Assembly (NCBI GenBank): GCA_963556495.2
Contig: OY747702.1
Coordinates: 26,775,403-26,839,402, forward strand
Source: Valencia hispanica
Taxonomy: Eukaryota > Chordata > Actinopteri > Cyprinodontiformes > Valenciidae
Length of the DNA: 64,000 bases
Direction of reading: 5' to 3'
In this document: in pieces, positions 11,763-23,924 of the stretch
Layout: every line of letters begins with the position of its first letter
How positions within the stretch are numbered: the first letter of the stretch is position 1
Notes under the pieces: model-generated
The model's input: the letters and a program-made list of their open reading frames with translations, nothing else
Database searches by the model: none
Told to the model about the DNA's origin: nothing
Made by a program: the position numbers and the translations under genes

Positions 11763-14700
11763 TGTATATGCTTAGAAAGCAACTGTTTTAGTAACCTGTT
11801 GTGAGATAAATGTCAGTTCAAGTTCTTTTTTGGAGTTTCTTACTTGATGACCATGCTGTGGTGGGTGCTGTCTGGTTCTCCACTGGGATTGGCTGATGTA
11901 ATAGCGAGGGGTCCAGTGATGTCACATAAGTGGCAGGTCACCGTGTGGTCAGGGACACGGATCATGATGCTGTCCCTGGTGCCAACACGGTCATAAGCTG
12001 CTCCCACACCTGCAGAAGAAATTTTTATATTTGAGATTAGAATTTTATTTTACTGACCTGAGATCAAACTCAATAAAGCCAGGCAGATTTCAGTCCATGA
12101 TCATGAAAATAAATGATTTCACACTGTTTAACAAGTTGGAACAGCCAGTCTCCTTTGCTGACGATGCAGCTGATGCCTCCAGGATAAACATTCTTCATGA
12201 ACTCCCACAGCAGAGGGCTGAAAGGAGGCTTGGCTGCCACCAGCTGCTCTACACTAGAAATGCAAATGCATATAGGCTTCTCTGCTGGCCGGTCCTGGAG
12301 GAAGATCATATTTAACAAAACAGTGACACATCAGATACACATTTTGAAAATGTATATCATTAGTGTAATACAGTTCAACCAAGTCCGTATAATTTTCTTA
12401 CCTTAATGTTGTAGATTTTCTCTATAGCCTGGGGATTCTTGCAGGAGGCAGCTAGAGCATACACAGTGTCTGTGGGAATACCGCACACTCCTCCCTCTTC
12501 CAGGAGCCCAGCAATTTTTAAGAGGCCGCTGGTGAGGCGAGAGCTAGCCATCGGACACGGAAGCTCCTCATATGTTTCTGACTTAATTTTTTCCTAGAAC
12601 CAGAGATAATGCAGCAGATTTGCTTAATAATAAAAATTATTGTGCAAATGACAATTCCAAGAGGGTCCAAACTTTTCTCAATGGAGTAATTACCTTGATG
12701 AGGGGAGGTCCCATTGGTAACACTCTTTGTGAGAAAATGCCGTTTACCAGGGAAGCCAAAGTACCATATATGGATATCAGAGACACCAGTGCAAGCATAG
12801 CAACTGTGAAATAAAAGGCCAACATGTGCATATAGTGAGGTGAAAAGATCCATCTAGATTTAAATACCCAATGTTAATCAATATATGTGGCTAATGATAA
12901 CTTACTTTCAAGCTAATATGGCAGTGTGTGCAGGGTGGAGAGAAGGAAGCAAACAAGAACGACCTCCATGAATGTTGTTAGAAACAAAAGTATCAGGTTT
13001 CTATAAGCAGCTGGAAAAGTTAACAGAAGGTTACCAAAATAACCAAAACGAAGCAAGACACAAATATCTACAACTGAAAATACACAAATAAAACCTACCA
13101 ATCAGCATGAGGAAAGGCATTGATGACAAGAAAGGCGATGGCTCCTGCAGTAAAACCATAATCTGCCTCAGTTGAGAGCTGAAGCTGGTTACCTGGTGAA
13201 AAGTGATTTGAGATTATATATTGCAACAAATATTGACCTGCTACTCATATATTTGCGCTGACATACCTGCAAATCTAAACCATGTCCACGTTGCCCAAAC
13301 AACCACATAGATGGAGGAGATGACTGACCCGAAGCGGCCACCTCGTGTCACTTGCAACCTGCTGACATAGGCCTGGATGATAGCTCCAGAGATCAGGACC
13401 CAGGGGATGGTCAGGTGCAGGAGGGAAGGATCCATACTCATCCTTCTTGAATGAAGAGCTGACAGAGCTGCAACCCCATTTGAAAGATAGAACAGCGCAT
13501 CTGAGGTCTGATCAGTTGGGGGCAGCACATCCTGATCTCCCTGTTTAGACCTTCTACATCTCAAAGCCCTAATCAGCTGCTCAGAGGACACTGGTTGTGG
13601 TCCTACAGGTTTGAGAGATTTTTCTGCAATGGTGTTAATGAGACGGGTGAAGGTGCCATAGATTGAGACTGCAGTAAAGAGACAACAAGCTACTCCAAAG
13701 AAGATGTAGTAACCCTGCAGGGGGATCTGAGGGACTGTGGAGACTGTGAGCAGGACAAAGAGCAAGTTATGGATCAATTCCAGGACGTCCATGTTCAGGC
13801 TCCCCACACAGAGCACCAAGGCTGCCACCACAAAGAACCAGTCTCCTACCATTGCTTCCCTTCCAGAGACAACTTTATTGTCCTCCACTATTAAAACAGA
13901 CACCACAAACTCATCCCAAGCTTTGATCAGCCAATATGTGGCATGCAACCCAAACTTTGTGGTGTGGTAGCAATCTTGGCGCAGATGGGCATAGTAGCTG
14001 GAGAACAATTGGGCAACTGAGATGATTGATACCCAAGTAACACCTAAACCAAATGATTTCATGTACCCAAAGCTGTAGAAAGCAAAGATGAATGGCGCTA
14101 TGGAGTCACCGAAGAAACCTTGGTTCTGCATATTTTGTGTTTTTCTTCTTCTCCTGGCCTCCACTTTGAGCTTTGCCTGAGTTGGGACTCCCTAGAAGGA
14201 GAACATTAAAGAGTGGGGTCCCAAAACCTTTTAGGGCTAGACGCTGAGTGAGACCTTTAATTAGAAGAGCAGCTGAACCATAAATGGCAAAGATCAATAT
14301 GAGCAACTCCAGAACCCCAGAGACCACCAGAGCCCAGGAGTATGGTGCTAGAGCAACTGCTTCAAAGATCACAGTGGCTGTGATGGCTCCAAATATAAAA
14401 GGCATGATGTAGTTGACCGTGGCAGAGCAAAATGCAAGAAGAAAAGACAGGAGAATGTAGGGGACCAGGCCAGCAATTGCTGACTCGTCTATAGACAAAC
14501 ATAAATAGCACTGTGTGGAGTTGTTGACAGATGTGTTGCTCATCATGTTGTTGGATGAATTGTTCATCATCTGATCTGTAGTTACTGCCATATTTGGACT
14601 TTCAGAAAGGGCACCATAGTAGATTCTGGTGGCACCATAACTGGCATACACCACCAATCAGGATGAGATGTACTCCTGGAAAAAGGGTTGCAGAATTAGG

Positions 14701-14919
14701 GTCAGCTTTCTTTATTTTTATGTACATTTTGAATATGTTTTGCTTATTTATATAAATTTTACCTGCAAGAATGTTCTCTACTCCAACTGGAGCTTTGCCA
14801 TTGTGAGCTGTATTGAAGTTCTGCAGAAGTACAAGGAATGCACTGATTCCATTTGACAACATGCCTAACACTCCCGGTTCCCCATAGAAACTGTCAGGAA
14901 ACCCATCCGATGCGGCCAT
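11368..14919 (-). pseudogene. Triplicated membrane-module protein fused to a YrdC/Sua5 domain, frame-damaged
   Basis: Minus-strand coding exons: 14919-14763, 14675-13267, 13192-13099, 13010-12906, 12803-12694, 12593-12402, 12294-12133, 12009-11844, 11636-11542 and 11453-11368. The start ATG at 14919 begins MAASDGFPDSFYG. Three successive hydrophobic modules each end in a related motif: IYGSAALLIKGL, IYGTFTRLINTI and IYGTLASLVNGI, each followed by a Gly-Pro-like loop. The layout faintly recalls the six-helix AceTr (GPR1/FUN34/SatP) carriers, an assignment I hold weakly. The last five exons encode a YrdC domain: GVCGIPTDTVYALAA, DRPAEKPICICI, VYPGGISC, IMIRVPDH, AITSANPSGE, STVVNCL. YrdC proteins make threonylcarbamoyl-AMP for tRNA t6A. 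Whether this fusion does so is unknown. Breaks: a deletion/frameshift near 14650, a frameshift within 14190-14106, a one-base shift near 13107, an in-frame TAG near 12915, and a weakened donor at 12133. It may be a young pseudogene, or the assembly may contain indel errors. Confidence 0.75.
11671..11757. repeat. (GA)n microsatellite in an intron of the YrdC gene
   Basis: About 87 bases of uninterrupted AG/GA dinucleotides lie in the intron between the exons at 11542-11636 and 11844-12009. Confidence 0.97.
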
Positions 14920-15831
14920 GTTTTGTCCTATATTTACAGTCAAATTAAAACATGAAAAACAAAACAGACTAGGCAATAAATATCATGAAACCAAATTCTT
15001 CCACAGCACACAAAGCTTCACATAAAATTTTAATGTTTCACTACTCAGAGCAGGCAATACTTTTACACATTCCTTTATGTCTTCTGGGAATACTTTCTAG
15101 ATAAAGAGGTCTATTGTCTGGAGGCCTTTTGTGTCTTTTCTCTATATACATATATCATATACATATCTGATGGTTGCTGTTCCTGCTCTATCAGGAGTGT
15201 GGAGAGAAATTTTTGTAAAGTAAGTCATGCAATAAATTAGCCTGTATGTATGGTTGTTGTACAATTTATGAAAAGCAGTAATTTACTCCTAACCAAAATA
15301 TGTTTTACAAAGGTATTTACCCTCAAACCTGTGATTGCTTTAACATGGTAAACATGTTTTTACGATGCAGAGAGGCCACTGTTAAGACAAAACTATTGAA
15401 ACCCATGGCAGAATTAGGCTTAAACTAATCTTTTAATTTTACCAACAAGTTTCTTCTGACTTGAAGTAATATTGTCAATCATAATCGGACTGACAATATT
15501 TGAATTGAGCTAATAATTAGGGTAATGACAAGGAGCCATTCTAAATATGAAGACTTAAGAGAAAGGAAAAAATAATTTTTAATATAGCATGTTTTCTTAA
15601 ATTCTAAATAAAAACAGATGCTTATTTAAAACATTATGCTCTTTTGTACTGCTTCATTATTTTATAAGAAAAGTCTGTCTCATTCCCAACCAGAAAAAAA
15701 ACTTCTTGGTTAAATAAAAATTAATTGAAAACCTATATCTGTCAATAGTATGAATAATTTTGGGTTTAAGGGTACACGATGTGATAAAGGTTTACCTCTT
15801 GTTAGTAGCAAAGAAGTAAGTGGGGTCTTAC

Positions 15832-15870
15832 CTTAAGATAGACGAAGCGTTGATTCATGCAGCAGCAGAG
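15832..15870 (-). other. Probable non-coding first exon of the YrdC gene
   Basis: On the minus strand a CTTAAG followed by the strong donor GTAAGA ends at 15832. The next exon has its acceptor (AAATATAG) at 14927, eight bases before the start ATG. A TATA-like CATATAGG at 15897-15904 places the transcription start near 15870. The exon carries no long open frame, so it is probably 5' UTR. Confidence 0.5.
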
Positions 15871-16155
15871 ATGCAAGTTTGTTTTACAAGGCTCCCCTAT
15901 ATGTAGGAGGAGTTTATGAAAATTCCCCCTCTCCACTCCACCATCAACATGCTGAGAACGGTGACATCACTGATTGCACTTGACACAAAGCTAAACTTTT
16001 TTCCTCCTCCTCCTTGAGGGACAATGACTAACATTGAAATTCTTCTTTTTGATTCGATGCAAGCTTGTCATAGATACCCGCCCTGCCCTAGCTGGTTTTG
16101 TGATCATTGTGTTGATTACAGCAGAATAAAAGGCAGGTAGGTTTACAACTAGAGA
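15871..16155. promoter_or_regulatory. Divergent promoter between acod1 and the YrdC membrane gene
   Basis: Two head-to-head genes are separated by roughly 285 bp. The minus-strand side has CATATAGG at 15897-15904. The plus-strand side has AATAAAAG at 16125-16132, about 30 bases before a likely acod1 start site near 16155. GAAAATTCCCC near 15918-15928 is a one-mismatch NF-kappaB-like site, fitting the known induction of acod1 in activated macrophages. These sites are visual matches only. The two genes may well share control. Confidence 0.5.
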
Positions 16156-16237
16156 AGCATCAGCATCTTTTGGAGAAAGCTGCTGGAAGCCAGAGGAACA
16201 AGAACTAAGGTCTTTGTGATAGAATCCAGTTGAAGCC

Positions 16238-19200
16238 ATGCTCTCAGTGCTACAGGTAAGAATTAAGATGTTTTTACATTTGTGAATTAGCCGGAACACA
16301 CTTTCTTAGTTTCTTGTTAAGGTCATGAATCTGTAAAAAGAGCATTTAAACTTCTTTCAAGAGCAAAACTTTTCTCATTTTAGCGATAACCCTTTAATTA
16401 TTCTTGCAAAAAAAAATGTTTGTCTTTTCACTGTGAGTAAATACAAAGTTTTTAAGGAGTTCTTGTTAAGGACTAAGGTTAGTTTTGGGAAACCACACTT
16501 GTTACAACACTTATACGACAGCTCTTTGGGAAGGAAAAGGTCCTGATTGATATTCATTAAAGTGACAATCGACATCGGAGCGAAGTCCACTCTGAGTCAC
16601 ACAGTAACAAAGAAAACAAATTGCAGTGGTGTCAGTTTCCTGTAACAGACTTAAATTGTTAAAAACAAGAATGACAAAGTATAAACCTCATTCCCAAAGT
16701 GTTTAAGGTGTAACCAAGCACATTTTGCCCTGTTTGTGCTAAAGAAAACAATCCGGCCAGTCCAGGCTGCCAGAGGAGTTCATCAATCTGCAGTGCAGGG
16801 TAAGACTTTGTGTATTTTCTCTCTGTAAAGGAAACATGTTTTATCCAAACTGGCTCCTGTTGCAGCACATTTATGAGCTCACACAAGCTTACATGTGTTG
16901 CTCCTCTCCATCCTTTGCTGCAGTTTTGAAGTACCCAGCTCCTGAAGATACGGTCACAGCCAGTTTTGGGAGGTTCATAAGTGAAATCAAGCCCCAGCAT
17001 CAGTCTTCTGTTGTGCTCAAGCGCAGTAAAAGGATGGTGCTGGACAGCATGGGGGTCGGCCTAATTGGAAGCACAACAGACGTGTTTGAACTGGCCCTGC
17101 AGCACTGCAAGGTAAATCAAAACAAATGAACAAAATGAACAAATGATCAAAGCGGGAAAAGATCAGTGGTTATTACATTTTTTAAGTCAAGAACAGATCA
17201 TTTAATACACTTGTGTTATGTGTCCGATGACCTTTCAGCACATGTATGCACCTGACTACATCAGCTCTGTGTACGGCCGCAGGGAGGTCCGGCTTTCCCC
17301 AACACTGGCTGCTTTTGTCAATGGAGTGGCGGTGAGTACGAGTAGCTGGAACAAGTTTGGTCTCAGCTACAGGAACTGCTTTCACTCAGCTGTTCCTAGT
17401 CTGGCCCCTAAAACAACAGGGTTAGTTTGCGAAAATAAAAACAAGTCAGCTGTCCCTAAAACTGTCTATCATTACATTACATCTGCTTCCAGAGAAGCCA
17501 TCTAAACATTAAGCCTGTTTCTTCAGAAAGCAGTTTAAGTAATTTTCCATATTAAACACACCAGGTACAAACAAACAAGCACTTTACTATCCCATGACTA
17601 TCCTGAGTCAACTGAGCTGTAATCTGCGTGTAGTTTCACTCTGATTTATCAGCACTGGTTCTCTTTTTGCTTCCAGACTCACTCCATGGACTTTGATGAT
17701 ACATGGCATCCAGCAACTCATCCATCAGGAGCCGTCCTTCCTGCTGTGTTAGCTCTCAGTGATATGATGCCGGCAAGCAGGAAACCCAGCGGCCTGGACT
17801 TCTTACTGGCATTTAATGTCGGCATTGAGATCCAAGGGCGCCTGATGGGGTTCTCCAACGAGGCTCGCAATATTCCTAAAAGGTCAGTTACTTAGAGTTG
17901 GAGTGAAGTTAGACCAAGATTAAACCTATTTAGAACAAACCTCCTCAAATGTAGGTTATTCTACTTTTATCCACATGAGTTTATAGACTTTCTGTGCTGT
18001 TCTCAGCACTGCGGTGTACAAATGGCCACTGAGGTGCAATTGCAGTATTTAAGTGATTTATGTCATTGAGCTCTGAATGGAGCATAATCATGTTAATCTC
18101 AGGCACAGCAGAGGCTCTGTAGCATAATAAGCCAAGTGAAGGAAAAAGAGTGTGTATTTTGCAAACCTAAGTGACCTGACACCCTCTACTAGTTTTATTC
18201 AGAAAATCCTCAAATGTCAAACAAACAAAACACCTTTGATATTTGTGGGAGAGCTGGTTGTTTTAAGTTAAATCATGTCTGTAATGCATAATCAAACACA
18301 TCAATTTAGTCACCAGTAGGAATGCTCCTTTACTGAGATATTTCGGTGTGTCTTTTTTCCAGGTTTCATCCTCCCACAGTGGTTGGTCCTATGGGAAGTG
18401 CAGCAGCCTGTGCTCGCCTCTTGTCTCTGGATCCCTCTCAGTGCAGTCATGCCCTGGCTATAGCTGCTTCCCTGGCTGGAGCTCCCATGGCTAACGCTGC
18501 CACTCAGTCTAAACCTCTTCACATCGGCAACGCCTCACGTCTGGGGCTTGAAGCTGCCCTTCTGGCCTCCAGAGGCCTAGAGGCCAGTCCTCTGGTCTTG
18601 GATGCTGTTGCAGGAGTGGCGGGCTTTAATGCATTTTATGAAGATTATGTGCCACAACCTATAGATTCACCCCATGATGGCCATGCTTTCCTGTTAGAGG
18701 AGCAAGACATGGGCTTTAAACGCTTTCCTGCCCATCTGGGGATGCATTGGGTGGCAGATGCTGCAGCTTCTGTCCATAAGCTTCTTGTGGGAGTTGGTCC
18801 TGGAAAGGTCTCTCCAGATCAAGTCAAGGACATCTTGCTCAGAGTCCCCCCATCTAAATACATCAACAGGCCTTTTCCTGACTCAGAGCATGAGGCTCGC
18901 CACTCCTTCCAGTTTAACGCATGCAGTGCTCTCCTGGATGGTGAGGTGACCGTTCAGTCCTTCACCCCAGTTGCCATGAGCCGCCCTGAGCTGCATGCTC
19001 TGCTGAGCCGTGTTCGGCTGGAGCATCCCCAAGACAACCCTGCAAACTTCAACCTGATGTATGGAGAGGTCCAAGTAATGCTTGTAGAAGGAGACATTCT
19101 GAAGGGACGCTGTGATACCTTCTATGGTCACTGGCGCAACCCGTTGACCAACAAGAGCTTGAGGAAGAAATTCAGGAACAACGCAGAGGTGGTGCTTCCA

Positions 19201-19287
19201 TCAGAGAAGGTTGAACGATTGATTGAGGCGGTGGACGAGCTGGACAGACTTGACGACTGCAAATACCTTCTCTCACAGCTGCAATGA
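16238..19287 (+). CDS. acod1: cis-Aconitate decarboxylase (itaconate synthase)
   Basis: This enzyme decarboxylates cis-aconitate to itaconate in mitochondria of activated macrophages (MmgE/PrpD family, also called IRG1). Five coding exons join in phase: 16238-16255 (MLSVLQ), 16932-17111, 17239-17331, 17677-17882 and 18363-19287, giving about 473 residues against 481 in human. Exon 2 has two possible acceptors (16924 or 16932), and only 16932 keeps the frame. Landmarks are LDSMGVGLIGSTT, HSMDFDDTWHPATHPSG, FLLAFNVGIEIQGRL, FHPPTVVGPMGSAAA, QSKPLHIGNASR, FKRFPAHLGMHWVADAAAS, NRPFPDSEHEARHSFQFNA and DTFYGHWRNPL. These contain the active-site Asp, His and Lys motifs known for the family. Donors and acceptors are canonical. 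It lies head to head with the YrdC membrane gene and appears fully intact, unlike that neighbour. Fragments of a duplicate of this gene lie at 40.7-41.05 and 43.9-44.4 kb. Confidence 0.97.
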
Positions 19288-19685
19288 AGATTTGCAAACA
19301 TACACTACAAAAAAACAGAGCCCAAATATTAAGTGCAAGCTAACCTTAAAATGATATGAAAAGCATACTGACCTTTCTATTTATTCTAAAAATATTTTTT
19401 TATCAGAAAGTTTCTTTTATCAAAGAAGAAAGATGTTAAAATACTTACTGTCATGTCAGGTTGTACTACTTTAACCTATACAGAGGAAATGTTTAGTCTA
19501 TAAGAAGGAGAATGGACTCGGTCTGCAAAGATTAGTGTTACATAGTGTAGTTATTTAATATTTGTAACTGTGTGACTTGTACACATTGCATGGTTAAATC
19601 AGTTGTTTATCAAGACACTTGTTTATTGTAATAACTCAAACATTATACCAGATAAATGTAGCATATTTGTTTGTGTTTTAATCCT

Positions 19686-19691
19686 AATAAA
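19686..19691 (+). terminator. acod1 polyadenylation signal
   Basis: AATAAA lies about 400 bases after the acod1 stop codon in an AT-rich 3' UTR. No earlier canonical hexamer is seen in that stretch. Confidence 0.7.
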
Positions 19692-20147
19692 CTTGCTAAA
19701 TTCCTAAAATTGCTGATCAGGAGTATAATTTTCCCGTATAAAACAAATATTGTCTTCTGTAGCACTGTCAAGCTCTCACGTATCTTCCTGTGATCAAGTT
19801 GTCACATTTTGGATTCATCAACAATGCAAACATCTGATGTGTCCAGGATAGTTTCTGGATAAACATTAAATAAATACTCAATCAGAATCAGAAGGACAAA
19901 AACCATAACTTAAAATTTTTTATCTTTCTTGGATACAAATGATTGGAAAATATTCAAAGGTGGGTTTTTATCAAATACTTTTTTACTCTTACTTGAGTAA
20001 AAATATGTTAAATTAGTGCTACTCTTAATTGAGTTCAATTTTTTGTTTAATCTACCCACCTCTGAAAACATTGTAAGGACATTAAAACCTATTAAATCTA
20101 TTTTTGTTTGTGTAGAAAAGCAGGAATTTGTCTTAATTTATCTATTA

Positions 20148-20332
20148 TACATACATACATACATACATACATACATACATACATACATACATACATACAT
20201 ACATACATACATACATACATACATACATACATACATACATACATACATACATACATACATACATACATACATACATACATACATACATACATACATACAT
20301 ACATACATACATACATACATACATACATACAT
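20148..20332. repeat. (ACAT)n microsatellite
   Basis: About 46 perfect copies of a tetranucleotide repeat. All long open frames here (alternating His/Thr/Tyr/Ile or Met/Tyr/Val/Cys) are products of the repeat, not genes. Confidence 0.99.
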
Positions 20333-22404
20333 TATAGAATTAGTATTTCACCTACAGGTAAAGAAATCATTGTCCCCCTAAGGATGTAACAAGATTTAAA
20401 GCGAACGTTCCTCAATGACTTACTATTTTAGCTGACTACATTTACTCCAATGAACTGTAGTAAGACCTAATCAACTAAATATATACAGTAGCATTACAAG
20501 ATGACTCAAATGTTACTGAAACTAAATTAAGTTTAAGTCCTAAGTCCATGACTTAATTATTAAATAAAATTAAATAAATTAATCATCTGTCCTCTGAAAC
20601 CTTTATTTTTCATAGTTCTCAGTTTTCCCCATTTTATTATATTTTCTTTTGAACCCAGTATCGGGTTACAGTACCTCATGTGGCAAGCAGGGCACATCCA
20701 TACAGCTTAACTCACAGCCAGGACACAACCATGAGAGTTCAGCCTAAATAAATTATGCTGCAAATGATAAATAACATTTTGCCGTTCTGCTGGATTTATT
20801 GGACCTAATTGTGTAAGCAATATCTGTTCTCTGTGAAATAAAGTGCTGTGGAAAAATATTTGCCACATTACAGTTTTCCTTTGTTGTCCCTTTGACACAC
20901 TTAAATGTTTCAGATCTTCAAACACACTTAATGTCAGACAAAGATAACCTGGGAAAATACGAGAAAGAATATCTGAAAAAAGCTATCCCAAACAACATGG
21001 CCCTGTGAGAAAAATCAACTGTTCCCCAAACCACATCTTGTAGTGGTTGCATCAACCTTGAGGTCAACAATTACATCAACAACTGTCATCAACTGTAATA
21101 ACTGTCAGTGACTGATTTGCATTACTGTGGAGATATTTTGGCCCACTTTTCTTTGGAGCATTGTTTTAATTCAGTCACACTGGATGGTTTTTGAGCATGA
21201 ACAGCCTGTTTAAGTTCATGCCAACCTACATCAATCAGATTTAGAAAAGAAAGCTTAAAAAGAGTAAAGGAGAACATGAACTTTCTCAACTTGCACTGCT
21301 TTAGCCATGCTTGGGATCTCTGAGCTTGAAGATCGATGTGGTTAATGTTTACATTATTTAGTATAGGATCAGTGGAGATTGTTTTCAGATTTGGAGGGGA
21401 AAATATTTATTTTAGGAGTATTGATTAGGATAAAAGAACCATCCTGGATACTTCATGAACTTAGGCAAACTGTTGGTGGACTGAAAGGTCCGAATGAGGT
21501 GTGTCACACGGACACTGGCATCAAAAGTAAGGATGTTGTTTTATGTCTAGAAAATACTTGTAGCAAACAACTGGAAAATAGGGTTATGAATGGTATAAGT
21601 TACATTTAGCAACACATTAAGATGCATCAAGACATATTGAGTTGTTCCCTAAATATTAATATTAGAGTTCAATTAGGAGTACAGCCAAGATGTACAGCTC
21701 TACAGTCTACCTAGATCTACATTAGGTTTTTGTAAACGATGATACAATTGTTTTAATTGTTACTGGAGGTAGGAAGCTCATTTTTCTAAATGTGTTACAG
21801 TGATCTCTCAACGCTATGCATTTTGTGTATTTAAATGTGCAGTCTAGCCATAAGATCTAAAAGGTTTTATGCTAGGATTTAGCCCTACATATGTTCTCAT
21901 CCTCTCTAAAGAAAGGAATTCCGTCAGCGGATGCCACCACCATGTTTGATGTAGTAATTTTGTGTTCAGGGTGTCCACCAGAAAAAACTTAGTTACATGT
22001 ATGGCAGTCATTTCTGTTTTGGTCACTATCCACCAGAGCACATAAACACAAACCTTCAGGACTGAGGTCAAAATGCTCAGCCTTTCCCTCAAGGAGTTTT
22101 ATGGCTCTGTGAAACACTAATGTCCCTCAGTCAGTTACAACATTTTATGTGCATACACAAGTGTCAGTAAAGCATCATTGTATAGAAAGGGATGAAGGAT
22201 AATTACTTGTTTTAGATTAGGACTCTGACCTCTGACATCAGTAGACAAACGCGGGAAGACCTGCTCTTTGAAGCTATGCATTGCACAGGATGCTTCCGGC
22301 AAAACAAAATGGAAATACCTTTAAGTGATTTGTCTTGGACCTGAAATAAATGCTCACATTACAAGAAAGTGTTTGCATCCATTGAGTTGATCAATCTACT
22401 TCAG
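20333..22404. other. Non-coding stretch with DNA-transposon remnants
   Basis: No gene is seen. About 20830-21300 resembles a very common fish non-autonomous DNA element, recalled from its wording: 'agaTAACCTGGgaaaATAC', then a 'tggcccTGTGAGAAAAA' stretch, then 'GAGCATGAACAGCCTGTTTAAG'. A related piece (21880-22100, 'CCACCACCATGTTTGA') lies downstream. These are weak, memory-based repeat calls. Confidence 0.4.
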
Positions 22405-22790
22405 TTTAATACAGTTTCTTTATTTAGCACAAATTCAAAGAAAACAAATCATACAGAAATATATGGTCAAGTCAATCCAGTTAAATATACAGATTCAAAT
22501 TTAATAACATAAAATATTTTCAAAATGTATCATTGTTATACATTGCAGTAAATTTAAGTTTATTACAGAAATTAGAAAATAATTCTGTCTAAGAAACCCA
22601 GCCAATTGCAATGGGTCATCAACTTTACAGCAATCCCTCATACTTAATGCATGTGACAAATGGGAAAGGAAAAGTATCATTAACAGGAAGAAATGTTCAG
22701 CAGAACCAGGCTCAGCTTGAGCGATCATCTGTGACGACCGGCTGGGGGTATTGGATGCATAGTTAAAGGGTTGAGAGGATCAGGGTGTGG
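22405..22790 (-). mobile_element. Old, diverged L2-like LINE 3' region
   Basis: The sequence contains CAGCAATCCCTCATACT, AACAGGAAGAAA, AGAACCAGGCTCAG and GACGACCGGCTGGGGGT. These appear in the same order in the 3' UTRs of the L2-like copies at 32.5 and 52.2 kb (minus orientation), but with many substitutions. It is an older or sister-family insertion. Confidence 0.6.
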
Positions 22791-23924
22791 ACTGGGGAAT
22801 AGTAACACAAAGATGTTTATCTGAACATCATTTTCTGTGTGTTTAAATGTCTCTGAACCATTTTACCATACTGGGATAACAAAAACAAGAGATGTTTGTT
22901 ATCTGATCATAACAGACTGCACGTGAATGCTTCTTGTTGTTTGTTCACCCACATCTAACACAGATGAAGAATTGCAAAAGTGAAATTCGAGACAAAGATA
23001 CGGGCCTCCATGCAACTAAATCATTGATGTAGATGAAGTTTCAAACAATGGCTGATCAGGTTGCTTTTGTTTATTTGAGTTCCAAAGTGTGAGTTTTAGT
23101 GTGTTAACTATCAAGAAGTTTCATCAGACACATTTTTGTAGAGACACCCACTTGGATATTGTTTCTTTAATAAATAAAACACACCTGTGATCTTTTTGAT
23201 TATGCCACAGAATAGTTGTAAACGGACCAGTATGAATGATAAACCTGGGCAGGTGAATACATACACAGTTTGTAAAACAATGTCTCTCCCACAAAGCAAA
23301 GACAATGCAGCAGTGGTGCAACATCAAATTTACCAGCACCTGCCTCCTTTGGCTCACAGCAATGACATAGATGGAGCTTGCGCAGAAACACGACTCAACA
23401 CTGACATCTAAATAAAAACTAAACAAAGAGAACTGACTATGAGTGGATAAAAAACTCCTACATAACAATGTGAGGAATGTTTCCATTAAGTCTCTTGCTA
23501 CAACATTCAAGAAAAGTCATAAATAAGGAAAGTAAACCCCCCTTAAGTTGGCCAAAAATACTCATTAAGACATGAAATGACAAAAAAAAGAATTTTTCAA
23601 GATATCACTACTACTGGAACTCTAAAGCTTTTAATTCATAATGAATGTGCACATTTTATACTTTAGTGCCTAGCCATAAAATTGTGTTGAATAGGTATTG
23701 TAAGATCTTCTATAAAATATTTAATTTAATTTCAAACAAAGATGAGGGGATACAAAAATCTGTTGTCAAATATTGAATTTATTTATGAATCGAATTAAAC
23801 TATCAAAATCAAACTGGCTCTGTATGAAATAGCATATTTGCCACAAACATAACTAGTTGATTTGAGGACCACACCTGAACTTTCTGTTCTGCTTTACATT
23901 ATTTTCCCGTTGCAAAACCTTAAC

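Noticed and set aside
12031..12406. Plus-strand frames over the YrdC exons
   Set aside because: Antisense shadows of minus-strand exons with clear YrdC motifs.
16924..16931. Use of the first tandem acceptor (16924) for acod1 exon 2
   Set aside because: With exon 1 ending in phase 0 it would give an immediate TGA; the acceptor at 16932 keeps the frame.
20016..20389. Open frames of repeated HTYI or MYVC
   Set aside because: Pure translation of the (ACAT)n microsatellite.
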